Positions 1 to 8,003 of a stretch of 12,644 nt of DNA are shown in pieces. The notes beneath the pieces were generated by a model. It made no database searches and had not been told where the DNA came from. It saw nothing but the letters and a program-made list of their open reading frames with translations. The translations under genes were made by a program, and so were the position numbers. This DNA comes from Chromatiales bacterium (GTDB lineage Bacteria; Pseudomonadota; Gammaproteobacteria; Steroidobacterales; GCA-2729495): assembly GCA_030614035.1 (NCBI GenBank), contig JAUWKW010000016.1, positions 1 through 12,644 on the forward strand, given 5' to 3'. Numbering within the stretch: the stretch's first letter is position 1; every line of letters begins with the position of its first letter.

Positions 1-639
1 GATCTGGCCCGGCGCTACCGGGATGCCGGCATGCAACGACTGCATGTCGTCGACCTGGACGGCGCCCGCAGCGGCGAACCGGGGAACCTGGATTTGATCG
101 CAGAACTGACCGGCCTCGGTCTGGCCGTGCAGATCGGTGGCGGCCTTCGCGATTTGCAGCGGGTACGAACACTGCTGGACACGGGCGCCAGCCGGGTCGT
201 GATCGGCTCGGTGGCCGTGACGGATCCGCAAACCGTAATCGGCTGGATCAACGAACTCGGCGCCGAGCGCATTATTCCGGCGTTTGACGTGAAACTCACC
301 GGACAAGGTGAACCGATCGTCCAGACCCACGGGTGGACAAAAAATAGCGAGCAGACGCTGTGGGAACTGATGGACTGCTACGCCGAGAGCGGCGCCGTGG
401 ACTTTCTCTGTACCGACATCAGCAAGGACGGCACGCTGGCCGGTCCAAACGTCGAGCTGTACGCAAGCTGCGCCGAACGTTGCCCGCAAGCCCGGATCAT
501 CGCTTCGGGTGGCGTCGCCGGCTTCGACGCCCTGATCGCGTTGAAACGGACTGGTGCTTCGGCGGTTGTTACGGGAAAAGCACTGCTGGACGGCCGATTG
601 CAACTTGAGGAGATCCAGCGATTCTTGCAAAACGCATAA
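1..639 (+). CDS. hisA: HisA, phosphoribosylformimino-AICAR-P isomerase (5' truncated)
   Basis: This TIM-barrel isomerase opens the ring of ProFAR to give PRFAR, the fourth step of histidine synthesis, in the cytoplasm. The frame is already open at base 1 ([10 protein letters not shown]...), so about 30-35 N-terminal residues, including the first catalytic Asp, lie outside the window. Visible family signatures are HVVDLDGA, the phosphate loop [33 protein letters not shown] (which carries the second catalytic Asp), IIASGGV and the second phosphate loop [10 protein letters not shown]. It ends in FLQNA with stop TAA at 637-639. The last 19 bases overlap the proposed start of hisF, which indicates translational coupling. 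The first ATG in the window (31) is internal and not the start. The assignment is secure by motif order and by the hisF/hisE context. Confidence 0.95.
   Translation, partial: DLARRYRDAGMQRLHVVDLDGARSGEPGNLDLIAELTGLGLAVQIGGGLRDLQRVRTLLDTGASRVVIGSVAVTDPQTVIGWINELGAERIIPAFDVKLTGQGEPIVQTHGWTKNSEQTLWELMDCYAESGAVDFLCTDISKDGTLAGPNVELYASCAERCPQARIIASGGVAGFDALIALKRTGASAVVTGKALLDGRLQLEEIQRFLQNA
607..612 (+). promoter_or_regulatory. Shine-Dalgarno site of hisF, inside hisA
   Basis: GAGGAG lies within the last codons of hisA. Eight bases separate it from the ATT at 621, which is ideal spacing. It decides the hisF start: no ATG, GTG or TTG follows it in the hisF frame until GTG 654, and that codon is 41 bases away and would remove conserved sequence. 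Confidence 0.7.
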
Positions 640-1388
640 TCCCCTGTCTCGACGTGCGCGATGGCCAGGTGGTCAAGGGCGTGCAGTTCCGGAACCACGA
701 AGTCGTTGGTGACATTCTCGACCTGGCCCAGCGCTATGTCGATGAAGGTGCCGATGAACTCGTGTTTTACGACATCACTGCCAGTCCCGACGGCCGATCG
801 GTGGATCGCGGCTGGATCAATCGGGTCGCTGGAATCCTGAACATTCCGTTCTCCGTCGCTGGCGGAATCCGCAGTGTCGCTGAAGCGGAACAAATACTGA
901 ATTACGGCGCCGATAAAATTTCGGTTAACACCCCAGCACTGGCCAACCCTGATCTGATCGATGAACTGGCTCGGCGATTCGGCACGCAATGCGTGGTCAT
1001 CGGCGTAGACAGCCGCGAGGAAAGCGGCGGCTATCGCGTGTATCAATTTACCGGTGATCCCGACAAAACGCGCGAGACTGGCCGCGAGACCGTCCAATGG
1101 GTCCGCGAAGTTCAGGAACGTGGTGCCGGCGAGATCGTGCTGAACTGCATGAATCAGGACGGCGTGCGCAAGGGATACGACACCGAGCAATTGAGACTGG
1201 TTCGGCAGGCCTGCAGCGTGCCCCTGATTGCCTCCGGCGGCGCCGGTGCAATGGAACATTTTGCCGATGTGTTCAAGCTTGCGCGGGTCGACGGCGCGTT
1301 GGCCGCCAGCGTGTTTCACAAGGCGATGATTGAAATCGGTGAATTGAAAGCCTATTTGCGGGAACGCGGCGTCGAGGTGCGGCTATGA
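621..1388 (+). CDS. hisF: HisF, imidazole glycerol phosphate synthase cyclase subunit, apparent ATT start
   Basis: HisF joins ammonia delivered by HisH to PRFAR, giving imidazole glycerol phosphate and AICAR. It is a TIM barrel related to HisA. From ATT 621 the protein is 255 residues and begins (M)[19 protein letters not shown], the universal HisF N-terminus, with Asp11 of the active site in CLDV. Further signatures are [71 protein letters not shown] and LAASVFHK. The only upstream in-frame stop is TGA at 606-608, and no ATG, GTG or TTG occurs before GTG 654 (Val12). Starting at 654 would delete strand 1 and Asp11. I therefore place the start at ATT 621, preceded by GAGGAG at 607-612. A single-base read error for ATG is the alternative. 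The stop overlaps the hisE ATG (ATGA, 1385-1388). Confidence 0.93.
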   Translation: MLAKRIIPCLDVRDGQVVKGVQFRNHEVVGDILDLAQRYVDEGADELVFYDITASPDGRSVDRGWINRVAGILNIPFSVAGGIRSVAEAEQILNYGADKISVNTPALANPDLIDELARRFGTQCVVIGVDSREESGGYRVYQFTGDPDKTRETGRETVQWVREVQERGAGEIVLNCMNQDGVRKGYDTEQLRLVRQACSVPLIASGGAGAMEHFADVFKLARVDGALAASVFHKAMIEIGELKAYLRERGVEVRL

Positions 1389-1678
1389 CAACGGACAAGC
1401 TGGAATTTCTATCGGAACTTGAGCAGATTCTGCGGCAGCGTGCCGAGGCGGACCCCGGCGACAGTTACACGGCGACGCTGCTGCAAAAAGGCCAACCCTA
1501 CATTTCCCAGAAACTCGGCGAAGAGGCCGTCGAATTGGCGATCGCCGGCGTACAAGCCGATGCTGACCGGATTGTGGCGGAAGCTGCCGATCTGCTCTAC
1601 CACCTGCTGGTGCTGTTACAAAGCCATGAGCTGCAGCTCGCCGACATAGTGGCCGAACTGAAGTCGCGGCATCGCTGA
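1385..1678 (+). CDS. hisE: HisE, phosphoribosyl-ATP pyrophosphatase (stand-alone)
   Basis: This 97-aa protein hydrolyses phosphoribosyl-ATP to phosphoribosyl-AMP, the second step of histidine synthesis. It has the all-alpha MazG-like fold. The metal-binding signature [13 protein letters not shown] (residues 43-55) and the second helix [13 protein letters not shown] (66-78) are both present, preceded by [11 protein letters not shown]. Length matches stand-alone HisE. The ATG overlaps the hisF stop by four bases (ATGA), so translation is coupled. The HisI half (phosphoribosyl-AMP cyclohydrolase), which is fused to HisE in E. coli, is absent here. It is the last visible gene of the operon; lysC-lysA converges on it 99 bases further on. 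A weak inverted repeat GTCGGC/GCCGAC (1690-1717) lies downstream but has no T-tract. Confidence 0.93.
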   Translation: MTTDKLEFLSELEQILRQRAEADPGDSYTATLLQKGQPYISQKLGEEAVELAIAGVQADADRIVAEAADLLYHLLVLLQSHELQLADIVAELKSRHR

Positions 1679-1777
1679 CAGACCTCGCGGTCGGCAAGCC
1701 TTGCCTGTGTCGCCGACTGATGCCGGAACGCGCTGCTGCGAATCTACGGCTGGTTCACCCGGACAAGCGGACGGTGA

Positions 1778-4414
1778 TCAAATCACGAACTCTTCAGCCG
1801 GATCCCTAAGGTTGTAGTGCGAACTCAAGACGTAACCGTAAGCACCGGTGTTGGCGATTACCAGCACATCGCCCTCCCGGGTCGGCGGTAACAGGCGATC
1901 GCTGCCCAGTCGATCGCCGGTCTCGCAAATGGGGCCTACGATGTTGACCACCTCGGTCGCGGGTTCGTCCGGTCGGCTAATATTGGCAATTTCATGATAA
2001 GCGCCATACAGCGCTGGGCGAATCAGTGAGTTCATCCCGGTACTGACACCGACATAGCGCACCTGGCCCTTTCCCTTGATCTGGGTCACGGTCGTAACCA
2101 GAACCCCGGCCGGAGCAACGACGTACCGGCCCGGCTCCAGCCAGATCTCGTAAGCCGGAAACTCCGCCCGCAATTCGCCCAGGCCGGCATCCAGCTCAGC
2201 CAGGTCCAGCGGCTGCTGACCGGGCTTCTCCGGGATACCCAGGCCACCGCCCAGATCCAGGTATTGGACCGCGGGAAACAGCCCGGCCGCATCCGCCAGG
2301 GTACGGCCGATGTCGCTCCAATTGTCCGATCGCAGGATGCCACTGCCGCTGTGGGCGTGCAGCCCAATGACTTCGGCGCCGCAGGCTGCCAGCAATTCGC
2401 TGGCTTCTTCTAATTCGAACGGTGGTATACCAAATTTCGAGTGCACGCCCGCGGTGCGCACATGTTCGTGGTGGCCGCGCCCCTGTCCGGTATCGAGACG
2501 CAGGAACACCTGGCGACCAGCGAAAGTATCGCCCCAGTGACGCAGTGGATGCAGATTATCCAACGTCACCCATACTCCCCGCTCCAGCCCGAATTGATAT
2601 TCTTCGCGCGGCGCGAAATTCGGGGTGAACAGGATCCGGTCCCGCTCGATGTCCGGAAACAAAGTCAGCACGTGTTCGATTTCGCCGGGGGAAACGCACT
2701 CAAAATTAAGACCCCTGGCACCTACGGCTTCCAAAATCTCCCGGTTGCTGTTCGCCTTGATCGAGTAGTACACCCGGTCGACTGAACCCAACTTCTCGAG
2801 GTCAGAAATGGCGTTCTCGAGCGTGCCGCGATCGTAAACGTAGGCCGATGAATGCTCCTGCGCGATTTTGATCAAGCGCTTGCGCTTTTCCATCCACCAG
2901 GGCGGACTGATGGCCGGCGGTTCCGCCACCGCCTGCTGCAGTTCCTGCCAGGTTTCGCCAAATACGGCGTCGTCGCGTGCCGGCTGCACCAGCGTCGCGT
3001 GCAGCCGCTGCACCAGACGCGGCGCCTGTTCTTCTTCCACGACAAAGCTCAGGTTCAGGTCGCTGGCAGCTTGACTGACGAGATGAATCCGGTGCTCCTC
3101 GAAAGCCTCCAGCGCCGGGCCGATCTCGTGCAGCATGGCCCTGATTTTCTGCCCGACCAGGCTGACCACCGCAACATCGGCGATGATGCGCACGCGGCAC
3201 AGACGCTCCAGTCGCTGCTCCAGGCGCTCCAATATGGCATCGTCCAGCGAGTTCACACTGGGATCCAATGTCACCGTGACATTGCTCTCAGAGGTAGATA
3301 TAAGATCAATTGATAGCCCTAACTCACTGAAACAAATAAAGGCTTCGGCAAGAAAACCGGCCTCCTGCCACATCGATTGGGTCTCCATAGACACCAGCGT
3401 GACGCCGCTACGGCGGGAAATTGCCTTCAGCCGCGGCGAATCGTCGCCGACATCATGGCCGATGCGGGTACCCGGCGAATCGGGCCGTAGCGTGCACTTC
3501 ACCCACATCGGGATATTGAATCGGCGCGCCGGAGAGACCGACCGGGGATGCAGCACCGTCGCTCCGGTCGAAGCAATTTCCTGGGCCTCCTCATAGCGAA
3601 GTGCGCGCAGCAGCCGCGCGCCGGGCACTTCGTGTGGGTTGGCGCTGAACAGGCCGGGCACATCGGTCCAGATTTCCAGCCGCTGCGCCTGCAGTTTCGC
3701 GGCAAGGTAGGCGGCGGAGACGTCCGAACCGCCACGGCCCAGCAACACGCCCTCGCCACGGGAATTACTGGCGATAAATCCCTGGGTCAGGACCACGCCA
3801 TCAAGCTTGGCCAAACGCTTTTGCAAGACAGGGTCCGCGTCATAATCGCAGCGCGCGCCTAGATAACCGGCGCGTTCGCTACCGTTGTCCGAATCGATAC
3901 TGTGCAACAGTTCGCGGGCATCCAGCCAGTGCGCCTTAAGGCCTTCGCGTTGCAAATAGGCGGCGCCGAGCGTCGTCGCCATCAGTTCGCCCAAAGCCAG
4001 CACCTTGGCGTGTACCGGAAGACTCACCGAGCGCAGCTGCTTAATTCCTGCCATCAGTTGTTCGAGCTCGGTCAGGTAGGTCTGCAGCAGTGTTACCCCA
4101 TCGACGCCGAGGTCGGTGGCCAGCGTTATATAACGCTCGACGATTTCAGCCAGCAGCGCATCGTGTGCTCCGGCCGTCGCCTGCCGCAGCAGTTCCTCTA
4201 ACAGGTCGGAGGTTCCTGCGATCGCCGAATGCACGACCAACGGGCGCATACCGGCGTCAAGCCGGTCGCGCACTACATCGCGGATCGTTGCCCAACTGGC
4301 TGCCGATGCCACGCTGGTGCCGCCGAACTTGAGCACTGCCCAACCGGATTTCGGGTTGCTGCTTTTGCGTTGTGCCGCATTCATTTCTGCTGTCGGCCCC
4401 AAATCATCGTCCAT
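1778..4414 (-). CDS. Bifunctional aspartokinase / diaminopimelate decarboxylase (LysC-LysA fusion)
   Basis: An 878-aa fusion of the first and last enzymes of lysine synthesis, aspartate phosphorylation and decarboxylation of meso-diaminopimelate. Numbered from ATG 4414, the kinase half shows KFGGTS (29-34), GRGGSD (226-231), WTDVPGLFSANP and the GATVLHPRS segment. Two ACT-type regulatory regions follow, about 338-385 (with SESNVTVTLD) and 414-470. The PLP decarboxylase half starts near 505: YSIKANSN with the PLP lysine K553, HAHSGSG (about 686), LDLGGGLGIP (about 722), EPGRYV (760), and GPICETGD with the conserved Cys830. Such fusions are known from Xanthomonadales. The frame extends to GTG 4447, but that codon touches the terminator T-tract and has no ribosome site. 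ATG 4414 has a weak GGGA 5 bases upstream; ATG 4384 is also possible. It converges on hisE. Expression probably depends on read-through of the leader terminator. Confidence 0.95.
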   Translation of the reverse strand: MDDDLGPTAEMNAAQRKSSNPKSGWAVLKFGGTSVASAASWATIRDVVRDRLDAGMRPLVVHSAIAGTSDLLEELLRQATAGAHDALLAEIVERYITLATDLGVDGVTLLQTYLTELEQLMAGIKQLRSVSLPVHAKVLALGELMATTLGAAYLQREGLKAHWLDARELLHSIDSDNGSERAGYLGARCDYDADPVLQKRLAKLDGVVLTQGFIASNSRGEGVLLGRGGSDVSAAYLAAKLQAQRLEIWTDVPGLFSANPHEVPGARLLRALRYEEAQEIASTGATVLHPRSVSPARRFNIPMWVKCTLRPDSPGTRIGHDVGDDSPRLKAISRRSGVTLVSMETQSMWQEAGFLAEAFICFSELGLSIDLISTSESNVTVTLDPSVNSLDDAILERLEQRLERLCRVRIIADVAVVSLVGQKIRAMLHEIGPALEAFEEHRIHLVSQAASDLNLSFVVEEEQAPRLVQRLHATLVQPARDDAVFGETWQELQQAVAEPPAISPPWWMEKRKRLIKIAQEHSSAYVYDRGTLENAISDLEKLGSVDRVYYSIKANSNREILEAVGARGLNFECVSPGEIEHVLTLFPDIERDRILFTPNFAPREEYQFGLERGVWVTLDNLHPLRHWGDTFAGRQVFLRLDTGQGRGHHEHVRTAGVHSKFGIPPFELEEASELLAACGAEVIGLHAHSGSGILRSDNWSDIGRTLADAAGLFPAVQYLDLGGGLGIPEKPGQQPLDLAELDAGLGELRAEFPAYEIWLEPGRYVVAPAGVLVTTVTQIKGKGQVRYVGVSTGMNSLIRPALYGAYHEIANISRPDEPATEVVNIVGPICETGDRLGSDRLLPPTREGDVLVIANTGAYGYVLSSHYNLRDPAEEFVI

Positions 4415-4448
4415 GACTGTCCCGGCTGTTACCGGCCCCGTCGCCACT

Positions 4449-4484
4449 AAAAAAAAGCCCGCTCCGGCTACGCCGTTGCGGGCT
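4449..4484 (-). terminator. Rho-independent terminator between ilvD and lysC-lysA
   Basis: On the minus strand a 7-bp stem AGCCCGC/GCGGGCT (4478-4484 with 4456-4462) encloses a 2x2 internal loop and a 4-bp stem CGGC/GCCG with a GTA loop, followed by eight T residues (4456-4449). This is a strong intrinsic terminator. It can end ilvD transcription. However, the T-tract stops only about 35 bases before ATG 4414, which leaves no room for a normal promoter after it. lysC-lysA transcripts therefore probably cross it, as in an attenuator. Confidence 0.8.
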
Positions 4485-4603
4485 ACTCTTTATTCCGTTC
4501 AGATCGGTATCAAATTCCGTCTTAAACCCCGCAACGCCCGCATCCGGCCACCATGCCGGAGCGCTTGTCCATCGTGCGTTTACTATGTTCGCGCGTATCC
4601 ATG
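4449..4603 (-). promoter_or_regulatory. Candidate transcription-attenuator leader of lysC-lysA
   Basis: Both terminator arms have perfect complements upstream in the same leader. CGTTGCGGG (minus strand, 4536-4528) pairs with CCCGCAACG of the 5' arm (4482-4474). GCTCCGGC (4562-4555) pairs with GCCGGAGC of the 3' arm (4468-4461). The two pairings are nested, so one alternative fold would use both arms and abolish the terminator. A local hairpin TCCGGC-6 nt-GCCGGA (4560-4543) competes with this fold. A 26-codon ORF (ATG 4602 to TAA 4522, minus) spans both complementary segments. Codons 2-17 hold two Asp, two Thr, two Lys and two Met, all aspartate-family residues, but there is no run and no clear Shine-Dalgarno site. 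I see no match to the lysine riboswitch core. The structure is seen in the sequence; the regulatory role is inferred. Confidence 0.45.
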
Positions 4604-4609
4604 CGCGGT

Positions 4610-4638
4610 AGTAGACCCAATGTCCGGACGCCCGTCAA
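4610..4638 (-). promoter_or_regulatory. Possible sigma70 promoter for the lysC-lysA leader
   Basis: On the minus strand TTGACG (4638-4633, five of six consensus bases) and TCTACT (4615-4610, four of six) are separated by 17 bases, just after the ilvD stop codon. Predicted transcription would begin near 4603, giving a leader of about 155 nt that ends at the terminator. The match is only by eye; co-transcription from ilvD is the alternative. Confidence 0.35.
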
Positions 4639-4645
4639 CTCCAGG

Positions 4646-6349
4646 TCACGCCTGTCCCGTTACTGCCCCTAATGACGCGGAACTAACCAATCGCGCATAT
4701 TTGGCCAGCACACCGTGCCCCGCTTCAGGCTCCGGCGGCGTCCAGCGCTCACGACGAGCCGCAAGCTCTGCGTCGTCGACCGCAAGCTCAATCGTCCGTT
4801 CTTCCGCATGGATCGTAATCTGGTCACCGTCTTCGATCAGTGCCAGCGGACCGCCAACTGCAGCTTCGGGCGTCACGTGACCGACCACAAACCCGTGGCT
4901 GCCGCCGGAGAAACGCCCATCGGTGATCAATGCGACCTGGTCACCGAGGCCTTTCCCCACGATGGCACTTGTTGGACTGAGCATTTCACGCATGCCCGGA
5001 CCACCTTTGGGACCCTCGTAGCGAATGACCACGACGTCGCCGGCCACTACCGTGCCATCCAGAATCGCCTGTAGCGCTCTTTCCTCCGACCCGTAAGTCC
5101 GCGCCGACCCGCTGAAGCTGGTGCCTTCCTTACCGGTAATCTTCGCCACGGCGCCTTCCGGGGCCAGGTTCCCGTACAGAATCACAAGGTGGCTATCCCG
5201 CTTGATCGGTTGGTCGAAGCTCTTGATGATGTCCTGCTCGGGCGGATAGTCCGGTGCTGTCGCCAGATTTTCGGCCATCGTTTTGCCGCTGACGGTCAGG
5301 CAGTCGCCGTGCAGCAGTTGCCGATCCAGCAGCCGTTTCATCAGCGGCTGCACACCGCCAATTGCGACCAGATCGGACACCGTGTAAGGACCACTGGGCT
5401 TAAGGTCGGCCAATACCGGAACCTTAGCGCCGATTCGGCTGAAATCATCCAACTCCAACTCAACGTCTGCCTCGTGGGCCATCGCGATCAAATGCAGAAC
5501 CGCATTCGTCGAGCCGCCCAGCGCAATCACCACGGTGATCGCGTTTTCGAAAGCTTCCCGCGTCATGATGTCGGACGGCCGGATACCTGCGCGGATCAGA
5601 TTCAGGACGGCAGCGCCTGCGTTTCTGCTGTCGATGCGTTTGTGTTCAGAGATCGCATCCTGGGCCGAACTGTTGGGCAGACTCATCCCCAGTGCTTCGA
5701 TCGCGGACGCCATGGTATTGGCGGTATACATACCGCCACAGGAACCTGGCCCGGGTATCGCGGTGCGTTCGATATCGACCAGTTCCGCCTCGGTAAGCCT
5801 GCCACTCGCAACACCACCAACGGCCTCGAAAACGGACACGATGTCGCGCCGCTGTGGGCCCGGCTGAATGGTCCCGCCATACACGAAAACCGCCGGGCGG
5901 TTGAGCCGGGACATCGCCATCAGGCAGCCGGGCATGTTTTTGTCGCAGCCGCCGAGCGCAACAAAACCGTCAAATCCCTCGCCCCCGACGACGGTTTCGA
6001 TGGAGTCTGCGATGACCTCGCGCGACACGAGCGAATACCGCATGCCGGGCGTGCCCATAGAGATTCCGTCTGAAACCGTGATGGTATTGAACAGCACCGC
6101 TTTACCGCCGGCCTCATTCGCGCCAGCCGCAGCTTCATCGGCCAACTTCCCGATGTGCATATTGCACGGAGTCACCATACTCCAGGTCGATGCGATACCG
6201 ATCTGGGATTTGCCGAAGTCTTCATCGGTGAACCCGACGGCGCGGAGCATCGCCCGACTCGGGGCCTGCTCGACGCCATCGACCACTACGCTGGAGTACC
6301 GGCGCTGTGCCTTGCCGTCTTCGTCTTTCCTGTTCTGCTTGTCAGGCAT
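4646..6349 (-). CDS. ilvD: IlvD, dihydroxy-acid dehydratase
   Basis: This 567-aa enzyme removes water from 2,3-dihydroxy-isovalerate and 2,3-dihydroxy-3-methylvalerate to give the 2-keto acids of valine and isoleucine. Iron-sulfur cysteines typical of the family are seen at C62 (PCNMHIG), C135 ([10 protein letters not shown]) and C204 ([14 protein letters not shown]). D94 ([17 protein letters not shown]), D136 and K137 match the metal site. The C-terminal half shows [25 protein letters not shown] and [21 protein letters not shown]. Length fits the shorter IlvD class of about 560 residues, which usually binds a 2Fe-2S cluster, rather than the roughly 615-residue E. coli type; the cluster type is inferred. 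ATG 6349 is the first start in frame; its ribosome site is weak. It lies 118 bp downstream of the FAD oxidoreductase on the same strand and ends at TGA 4648-4646 before the lysC-lysA leader. Confidence 0.96.
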   Translation of the reverse strand: MPDKQNRKDEDGKAQRRYSSVVVDGVEQAPSRAMLRAVGFTDEDFGKSQIGIASTWSMVTPCNMHIGKLADEAAAGANEAGGKAVLFNTITVSDGISMGTPGMRYSLVSREVIADSIETVVGGEGFDGFVALGGCDKNMPGCLMAMSRLNRPAVFVYGGTIQPGPQRRDIVSVFEAVGGVASGRLTEAELVDIERTAIPGPGSCGGMYTANTMASAIEALGMSLPNSSAQDAISEHKRIDSRNAGAAVLNLIRAGIRPSDIMTREAFENAITVVIALGGSTNAVLHLIAMAHEADVELELDDFSRIGAKVPVLADLKPSGPYTVSDLVAIGGVQPLMKRLLDRQLLHGDCLTVSGKTMAENLATAPDYPPEQDIIKSFDQPIKRDSHLVILYGNLAPEGAVAKITGKEGTSFSGSARTYGSEERALQAILDGTVVAGDVVVIRYEGPKGGPGMREMLSPTSAIVGKGLGDQVALITDGRFSGGSHGFVVGHVTPEAAVGGPLALIEDGDQITIHAEERTIELAVDDAELAARRERWTPPEPEAGHGVLAKYARLVSSASLGAVTGQA

Positions 6350-6467
6350 GGTTTTTTCGTTCCGATCCGTTGCGAGGGTTGCATCCGATTGTACACACGG
6401 ACGGCTGAGATGTTCGCGATGCCCGCCAACGCGCTGGCTTGTCAGTCGAAATTTGGGCTGAGTCCGC

Positions 6468-7901
6468 TCATCGTTCGATTACTTTGCCCGGATTCATGAT
6501 GCCATGGGGATCGATGGCCTGTTTGATTGCCCGCATCAGTCCCAGCTCCACGTCGGAACGCAGTCGCACCAGTTCACCGGTTTTCAACGCGCCGATTCCG
6601 TGTTCGGCACTGAAACTGCCGCCGAGTTGCACCGCGATCGTATCGATCCCAGCGGTAATCTCGCCCCAGAGATCGAGAAAATCCTGCGAGGCCATCGCTT
6701 CCGGCTGGCTCAGGTTGAAATGAATGTTGCCATCACCGAGGTGCCCGAAAGGGACGGGTCGAACGCCTGGCAGGCGCTCGGCCGCGTATCGGGTAGCCTC
6801 ATCTATGAACTGGGCAACCCGTGCGACCGGCACTGAAATATCATTTTTGATGCTGGCGCCCGCGAGACGCTGCGCCTCCGAGATGCTGTGCCTGAGCCTC
6901 CACAAATCAGCCCGCTGCGAGCCACTTTGCGCAATGACCCCATCGTGAACGACGCCCCGCTCCAGGCAGTCATCCAGAAAGCCGGTCAAATTCAGGTCAG
7001 TATCAGCCTGCTCACGCGCGCCCGCGATTTCGATCAGCAGATACCAGTCCCACGCCTTGTCCAACGGATCGCGACAACCGTCGATATGGGCCAGTACCAT
7101 TTCCAGCGCAAGCCGCGGAAAAATTTCAATGGCGGTCAACTCGTCGCCGAGATTTAGCTGTGCCCGCGCGAATAGGTCAACGGCAGACCGAGGTCCGTCG
7201 ACTGCCAATAACGCTGTGGCGGTACTGCGCGATAGTGGAAACAGTTTGCAGACGGCCGCGGTTATGAAACCCAGTGTGCCTTCTGCTCCGATGAATAGTT
7301 GTTTCAGATCGTAGCCGGTGTTGTCTTTGCGTAGTCCACGCAAGCCATCAAATACACGGCCATTTGGCAGCACCACCTCCAGGCCCAGTACCAATTCGCG
7401 CGCATTTCCATAGCGCAGCACATTGGTACCGCCAGCGTTGGTAGAGATATTTCCACCGATTTGGCAGCTGCCCTCAGCGGACAGGCTGAGTGGAAACAAC
7501 CGATCCGCGGCGGCTGCCGCCTGCTGCAAGGTCGCCAGCACGCAACCCGCCTCAGCGGTCAGCGTGAAATTTTCAGCGTCGACCGCACGTATTCGATTCA
7601 AGCGGGAAGCAGACAGCAGAATCTCCGGTGCGTCTGGGCGACTGTGCGGAATCGCGCCGCCTGCAAGCCCTGTGTTCCCGCCCTGAGGGACGATGCCGAT
7701 TCCCCGCCCGTTGCAGCAGCGCATAATCGCGGCGACTTCTTCCGTTGTGTCCGGCATCAGCATGATCGGGGTCGAACCGCTGAATAAACCGCGCCACTCC
7801 GATAAATGGGGCGCAATGACCTCAGGATCATCGGACCAGCCAGCCGAATCGACAATACCTTTAAGCTCGCTTATCGAAGAATTATCCAGTTGAGCGATCA
7901 T
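6468..7901 (-). CDS. FAD-binding D-2-hydroxyacid dehydrogenase (D-2-hydroxyglutarate dehydrogenase / GlcD-like)
   Basis: A 477-aa flavoprotein of the VAO/PCMH family with a linked C-terminal oxidase domain. The FAD domain (about 42-222) shows [13 protein letters not shown] (71-83), [18 protein letters not shown] (148-165) and [21 protein letters not shown] (192-212). The C-terminal domain has [10 protein letters not shown] (385-394), SAEHGIG (431-437) and the ending [10 protein letters not shown]. The histidines of FGHxGDGNxH and the Glu of EHG correspond to the metal site of D-2-hydroxyglutarate dehydrogenases. It should oxidise a D-2-hydroxyacid such as D-2-hydroxyglutarate, D-malate or D-lactate and pass electrons to the respiratory chain or ETF. 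The exact substrate cannot be read from motifs. Start ATG 7901 has only a very close AGGA (one base away). It sits upstream of ilvD on the same strand and is divergent from the cyclase-like gene. Confidence 0.9.
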   Translation of the reverse strand: MIAQLDNSSISELKGIVDSAGWSDDPEVIAPHLSEWRGLFSGSTPIMLMPDTTEEVAAIMRCCNGRGIGIVPQGGNTGLAGGAIPHSRPDAPEILLSASRLNRIRAVDAENFTLTAEAGCVLATLQQAAAAADRLFPLSLSAEGSCQIGGNISTNAGGTNVLRYGNARELVLGLEVVLPNGRVFDGLRGLRKDNTGYDLKQLFIGAEGTLGFITAAVCKLFPLSRSTATALLAVDGPRSAVDLFARAQLNLGDELTAIEIFPRLALEMVLAHIDGCRDPLDKAWDWYLLIEIAGAREQADTDLNLTGFLDDCLERGVVHDGVIAQSGSQRADLWRLRHSISEAQRLAGASIKNDISVPVARVAQFIDEATRYAAERLPGVRPVPFGHLGDGNIHFNLSQPEAMASQDFLDLWGEITAGIDTIAVQLGGSFSAEHGIGALKTGELVRLRSDVELGLMRAIKQAIDPHGIMNPGKVIER

Positions 7902-8003
7902 TTCCTATCGTTGGCATGCGCGGCCGGGCCGAATTGGATTACGTTTGTGCATCATCCATGGTATGTATGGTCCTCGCGGTATCATCGCCCGAACCCGCAG
8001 ACA

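Noticed and set aside
378..1319. Long minus-strand open frame (313 codons) opposite hisA/hisF
   Set aside because: It lies wholly antisense to two firmly identified genes, has no recognisable domain, and is a GC-driven shadow.
654..1388. GTG 654 as the start of hisF
   Set aside because: It would delete the first eleven conserved residues including Asp11, and no ribosome site precedes it at a suitable distance.
1690..1717. Terminator after hisE (GTCGGC/GCCGAC)
   Set aside because: Six-bp stem with a 16-nt loop and no T-tract on either strand; a competing GGCAAG/CTTGCC repeat leaves a one-base loop.
4449..4645. Lysine (L-box) riboswitch upstream of lysC-lysA
   Set aside because: I could not find the conserved L-box core elements, and the leader of about 155 nt is rather short. 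A covariance-model search would settle it.
5189..6073. Long plus-strand open frame (294 codons) opposite ilvD
   Set aside because: Antisense to the conserved IlvD core, no family signature, composition typical of a complementary-strand shadow.
6350..6467. Promoter upstream of ilvD (TACAAT in the minus strand near 6390)
   Set aside because: The -10 resembles consensus but the base positions 17 nt upstream give only half a -35 match, so I do not call it.
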